In this document: piece by piece, positions 61,410 through 64,000 of the stretch
Layout: every line of letters starts with the position of its first letter
Numbering within the stretch: position 1 is the first letter of the stretch
Source: Bacteroidales bacterium
GTDB taxonomy: Bacteria > Bacteroidota > Bacteroidia > Bacteroidales > UBA12077
Assembly (NCBI GenBank): GCA_028282785.1
Contig: JANQHE010000037.1
Span: 1 to 64,000, forward strand
Direction of reading: 5' to 3'
Length of the DNA stretch: 64,000 bases
The notes under the pieces: model-generated
Told to the model about the DNA's origin: nothing
The model's database searches: none
The model's input: the letters and a program-made list of their open reading frames with translations, nothing else
Translations under genes and position numbers: made by a program

Positions 61410-61462
61410 ATTAATCAGCAATACATTAATTAATTACATTACAATTAATAATAAATTTTTGA

Positions 61463-61487
61463 TTTGTTGTTAAAATGCAACAACAAA
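61463..61487 (-). terminator. Hairpin downstream of ettA
   Basis: TTTGTTGTT (61463-61471) and AACAACAAA (61479-61487) form a perfect 9-bp stem with a 7-base loop. The U-tract on the minus strand is weak (TCAAAAATTT), so termination is only likely. Confidence 0.4.
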
Positions 61488-61570
61488 TTGTTTGGTTGCT
61501 TAAAAACGACAACAGATGAAATGGTTGCCAGAAAAGAACAACATTCTAAAAAAGTCTTTGAATATTAATG

Positions 61571-63256
61571 CTACTTTAATAACTTTTTATATTTAAATCG
61601 TTTAGGAGCATCTGTTCCTAGTCGCTTTTTACGGTTTTCTTCATATTCAGAGAATGATCCTTCGAAGAAATGAACATAACCGTCACCTTCATAAGCCAAA
61701 ATGTGTGTTGCAATTCGATCCAGGAACCAACGGTCGTGACTAATAACAACAGCACAACCAGCAAAACTTTCCAAACCTTCTTCCAAAGCACGCAATGTGT
61801 TCACATCAATATCATTGGTTGGCTCATCGAGTAATAGAACATTTCCTTCTGCTTTTAAAGCCAATGCCAAATGTAATCGGTTTCTTTCACCACCTGAAAG
61901 TACACCACATTTCTTTTCCTGGTCCGACCCACTAAAATTAAACCGCGAAACATATGCCCTGGCATTCATGGTACGATTGCCAAGCTGAATGTTCTCCAAT
62001 CCATCGGATATAACTTCAAATACGGTTTTTTCAGGATCAATTGCTCTATGGGTTTGGTCCACATAACTGATTTTAACTGTTTCACCAATTTCCATATTGC
62101 CATTATCAGGTTGCTCTTGTCCCATTATCATTCGGAACAAAGTTGTTTTACCAGCGCCATTTGGGCCAATAATACCTACAATTCCTGCTGGTGGTAAGTT
62201 AAAACTTAAATCATTAATTAATATTCTATCATCATAAGCTTTATTTAATCCTTCCACATTAATTACTTTATCACCTAAACGAGGGCCATTAGGAATATAG
62301 ATTTCCAAACGTTCTTCTTTTTGTTTTACATCTTCGTTCATCATTTTATCATAAGCAGACAATCGTGCTTTCGACTTGGCATGACGCGCTTTTGGTGCCA
62401 TTCGTACCCATTCTAATTCACGCTCTAAAGTTTTTCTTCGTTTAGACGCCACTTTTTCTTCCATTTCAAGTCGTTTGGCTTTCTGCTCCAACCACGATGT
62501 ATAGTTACCTTTCCAAGGAATTCCCTCACCACGATCCAATTCCAAGATCCAACCTGCAACATTATCCAAGAAATAACGATCGTGGGTTATGCATATTACC
62601 GTACCTTTATATTGTTGAAGATGTTGCTCTAACCATAACATACTTTCTGCATCCAAGTGGTTAGTAGGCTCATCCAATAATAAAACATCAGGTTCCTGTA
62701 ATAGCAAGCGACATAAAGCAACTCTACGACGTTCACCTCCTGAAAGCTCCTTTATTGGTTGGTTATCCGGTGGACACTGCAATGCATCCATTGCTCTGTT
62801 CAATTTGGTATCAATGTTCCATGCATCGAGCTGATCGATCTTTTCCTGCAGTGTAGCTTGTTCTGCCATTAATTTATCCATTGCATCAGGATTTTCATAA
62901 ATTTCCGGCAACTCGAACTTTTTATTTACTTCCTCATATTTTCGAAGAACATCTGCAATCTCCTGAACACCTTCCATTACAACCTCTTTCACTGTTTTAT
63001 CCTCATCTAACTGAGGTTCTTGTTCCAGCAATCCTACCGAATATCCTGGCGAAAATACCAGTTCCCCGTTATAAGATTTGTCTTGTCCTGCAATAATCCT
63101 TAATAAAGTAGATTTTCCACTACCATTTAAACCAATGATACCAATCTTTGCTCCCAAAAAGAAAGAAAGGCTTATATCTTTAATTACAGTTTTATTTGGT
63201 GGGTAAGTCTTGCTTACCTTGTACATCGAAAAAATGATTTGCTTATCTTCTGACAT
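61571..63256 (-). CDS. ettA: Energy-dependent translational throttle protein EttA (561 aa)
   Basis: An ABC-F ATPase that binds the ribosomal E site and gates the first elongation step according to the ATP/ADP ratio. Two nucleotide-binding domains: Walker A GLNGSGKST and GPNGAGKTT, signatures LSGGERRRVALCRL and LSGGERNRLHLAL, Walker B VLLLDEPTNHLDAES and VLLLDEPTNDIDVNT. Between them lies the basic P-site tRNA-interaction motif (EWVRMAPKARHAKSKARLSA). I start at ATG 63256 (MSEDKQIIFSMYKVSKTYPP), the family's usual N-terminus. The in-frame upstream start adds 18 hydrophobic residues that EttA lacks. Full length. Confidence 0.95.
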   Translation of the reverse strand: MSEDKQIIFSMYKVSKTYPPNKTVIKDISLSFFLGAKIGIIGLNGSGKSTLLRIIAGQDKSYNGELVFSPGYSVGLLEQEPQLDEDKTVKEVVMEGVQEIADVLRKYEEVNKKFELPEIYENPDAMDKLMAEQATLQEKIDQLDAWNIDTKLNRAMDALQCPPDNQPIKELSGGERRRVALCRLLLQEPDVLLLDEPTNHLDAESMLWLEQHLQQYKGTVICITHDRYFLDNVAGWILELDRGEGIPWKGNYTSWLEQKAKRLEMEEKVASKRRKTLERELEWVRMAPKARHAKSKARLSAYDKMMNEDVKQKEERLEIYIPNGPRLGDKVINVEGLNKAYDDRILINDLSFNLPPAGIVGIIGPNGAGKTTLFRMIMGQEQPDNGNMEIGETVKISYVDQTHRAIDPEKTVFEVISDGLENIQLGNRTMNARAYVSRFNFSGSDQEKKCGVLSGGERNRLHLALALKAEGNVLLLDEPTNDIDVNTLRALEEGLESFAGCAVVISHDRWFLDRIATHILAYEGDGYVHFFEGSFSEYEENRKKRLGTDAPKRFKYKKLLK

Positions 63257-63301
63257 TTTCTTAATTGTTAGATTTGAATAAAACAAAATTAATAAAAAGA
63301 A

Positions 63302-63327
63302 ATGGTGCAAACCTTAATCTGCACCAT
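63302..63327 (-). terminator. Terminator after the aldehyde ferredoxin oxidoreductase gene
   Basis: ATGGTGCA (63302-63309) and TGCACCAT (63320-63327) form a perfect 8-bp stem with a 10-base loop. On the minus strand TTTCTTTTT follows. It lies between the AOR gene and ettA. Confidence 0.8.
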
Positions 63328-63353
63328 CTTTCCATATTTACTTAATTTAATTT

Positions 63354-64000
63354 TTAACTAATTGTAAACTCCAGGTCCAAGTCCATTAGAGTTTCATCTT
63401 TAGGTCGCGATGTTTTAATATCCCAACCTCTTTCTTTATAAAAGTTATCTAAATCATTGGCAAAAATATTCTTATCTACAATTGCACCTTTGTGATCGCC
63501 AAATGTAAATTTATTTTCAAAAAATTTTGGAGGTATCGTATCATCTTCCTTTCTAAAACCTTCACGATAATTAAACATCTTTTCCAAAGTAAAAATCCTT
63601 GATCCGGCTTTATCTATTTCATCGTCTGTCCATTCAACTCCTGTAATTGCCGTTAAAAATTTTGCATAGCTATTTTCGTTTCGATACCACCTACTGGCAA
63701 AGCTACATGCGGCTAATGAATCTCTTAATGCAGCGGCATTCTGGTATTGAGGCATACCACCATTCATATGACAAGCTCCTCGATTACTTGTTGCATAACA
63801 AATACTCCAATAACCTGAATTAACCGGAACATTCCATGCGGCCAATTCATGACCTTTTATATGAATTGCAAATTTATGCGAATCCTGACCAATTTCATTT
63901 GCCATAAATTTAACTCCATTACATGCTTTATCGCCAATTCCTTCCCTTTTACAAATTTTATGTAACATTTCTAAAGAAGCAGCTACATCTCCCCATTTAA
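63354..64000 (-). CDS. Aldehyde ferredoxin oxidoreductase, C-terminal part (cut by window end)
   Basis: The frame stays open to base 64000, giving KWGDVAASLEMLHKICKREG upstream of the first in-window ATG, so the gene continues outside the window. The sequence GIGDKACNGVKFMANEIGQD, FAIHIKGHELAAWNVPVNSG, ATSNRGACHMNGGMPQYQ and LRDSLAACSFASRWYRNENS belongs to the C-terminal domains of tungsten/molybdenum aldehyde ferredoxin oxidoreductases. These enzymes oxidise aldehydes to acids and pass electrons to ferredoxin. The N-terminal cofactor domain and main iron-sulphur cysteines are not visible here. It suggests an anaerobic or low-oxygen side to metabolism. Confidence 0.9.
   Translation of the reverse strand, partial: KWGDVAASLEMLHKICKREGIGDKACNGVKFMANEIGQDSHKFAIHIKGHELAAWNVPVNSGYWSICYATSNRGACHMNGGMPQYQNAAALRDSLAACSFASRWYRNENSYAKFLTAITGVEWTDDEIDKAGSRIFTLEKMFNYREGFRKEDDTIPPKFFENKFTFGDHKGAIVDKNIFANDLDNFYKERGWDIKTSRPKDETLMDLDLEFTIS

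Noticed and set aside
1-64000. CRISPR array
   Set aside because: No regularly spaced short repeats with unique spacers were seen; the repeats at 1-18 kb are long, diverged and irregularly placed.
1-64000. tRNA or rRNA genes
   Set aside because: Gaps were read for clover-leaf arms and TTCGA loops without a convincing candidate.

Overview
The window is a 64 kb piece of an AT-rich (roughly one third G+C by eye) genome of the phylum Bacteroidota. Four things support this. Promoters have the Bacteroidota form (TTG, about 19-21 bases, TAnnTTTG). There is a PorP/SprF-type outer membrane protein of the type IX secretion system. Several families typical of the phylum are present (DUF5916, FISUMP, DUF6962, PD40 lipoproteins, tail-fibre-like coiled-coil proteins). 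Short lipoproteins and outer-membrane barrels are numerous. A marine or sediment member of Marinilabiliales/Bacteroidales is a reasonable guess, but no rRNA or tRNA is present to fix it.

The left part (1-18.3 kb) is accessory DNA. Single genes, mostly on the minus strand, are separated by a family of diverged 75-150 bp repeats. The best copies sit about ten bases after a stop codon and end in GTTAT/ATAAC-type motifs, like integron attC sites. Between them lie an XRE regulator, an SH3 secreted protein, an AAA ATPase plus TOPRIM pair that looks like a small OLD/PARIS-like defence system with its own promoter, a TetR regulator with palindromic operators, an orphan chemoreceptor, a TonB-C-like secreted protein and a tail-fibre-like protein. 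No integrase is visible. The 13.4-18.0 kb segment is one minus-strand gene set: a LuxR-type regulator, a lipoprotein, a propeller sensor-like protein and a membrane protein with a C-terminal zinc ribbon. Homologous ankyrin-like remnants flank the last of these. A remnant carrying an ATPase P-loop lies just outside the regulator.

From about 18.4 kb onward the window looks like ordinary chromosome. It holds PorP/SprF, a DUF5916 protein, release factor RF3, an amidohydrolase, an MFS transporter, a free-methionine-sulfoxide reductase-like GAF protein with a TPR protein, a PD40 lipoprotein and glutathione peroxidase. A signalling and transport block follows at 33.5-39.6 kb. There a Cache-PAS-CBS-DUF294 protein and a metallophosphoesterase diverge from a DUF485/sodium-solute symporter pair of the acetate-permease type. 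Next come YceI, several lipoproteins and barrels, hemolysin III, an AbgT transporter, an HtrA-type protease without an export signal, and a saccharopine-dehydrogenase-like enzyme.

The right part (50-64 kb) has a FISUMP protein, a cysteine-rich PAS protein and a NUMOD4/HNH protein. These are followed by a same-strand hydrolase set (S9 peptidase, esterase, M28 peptidase) and an adenylate/guanylate cyclase. A MarR regulator with a CPBP protease, the ABC-F protein EttA, and the C-terminal part of an aldehyde ferredoxin oxidoreductase (cut by the window end) complete the window. Short decayed genes were also recognised in the gaps: a histidine-kinase tail, a P-loop piece, two ankyrin-like pieces and a frameshifted 49-residue ORF.
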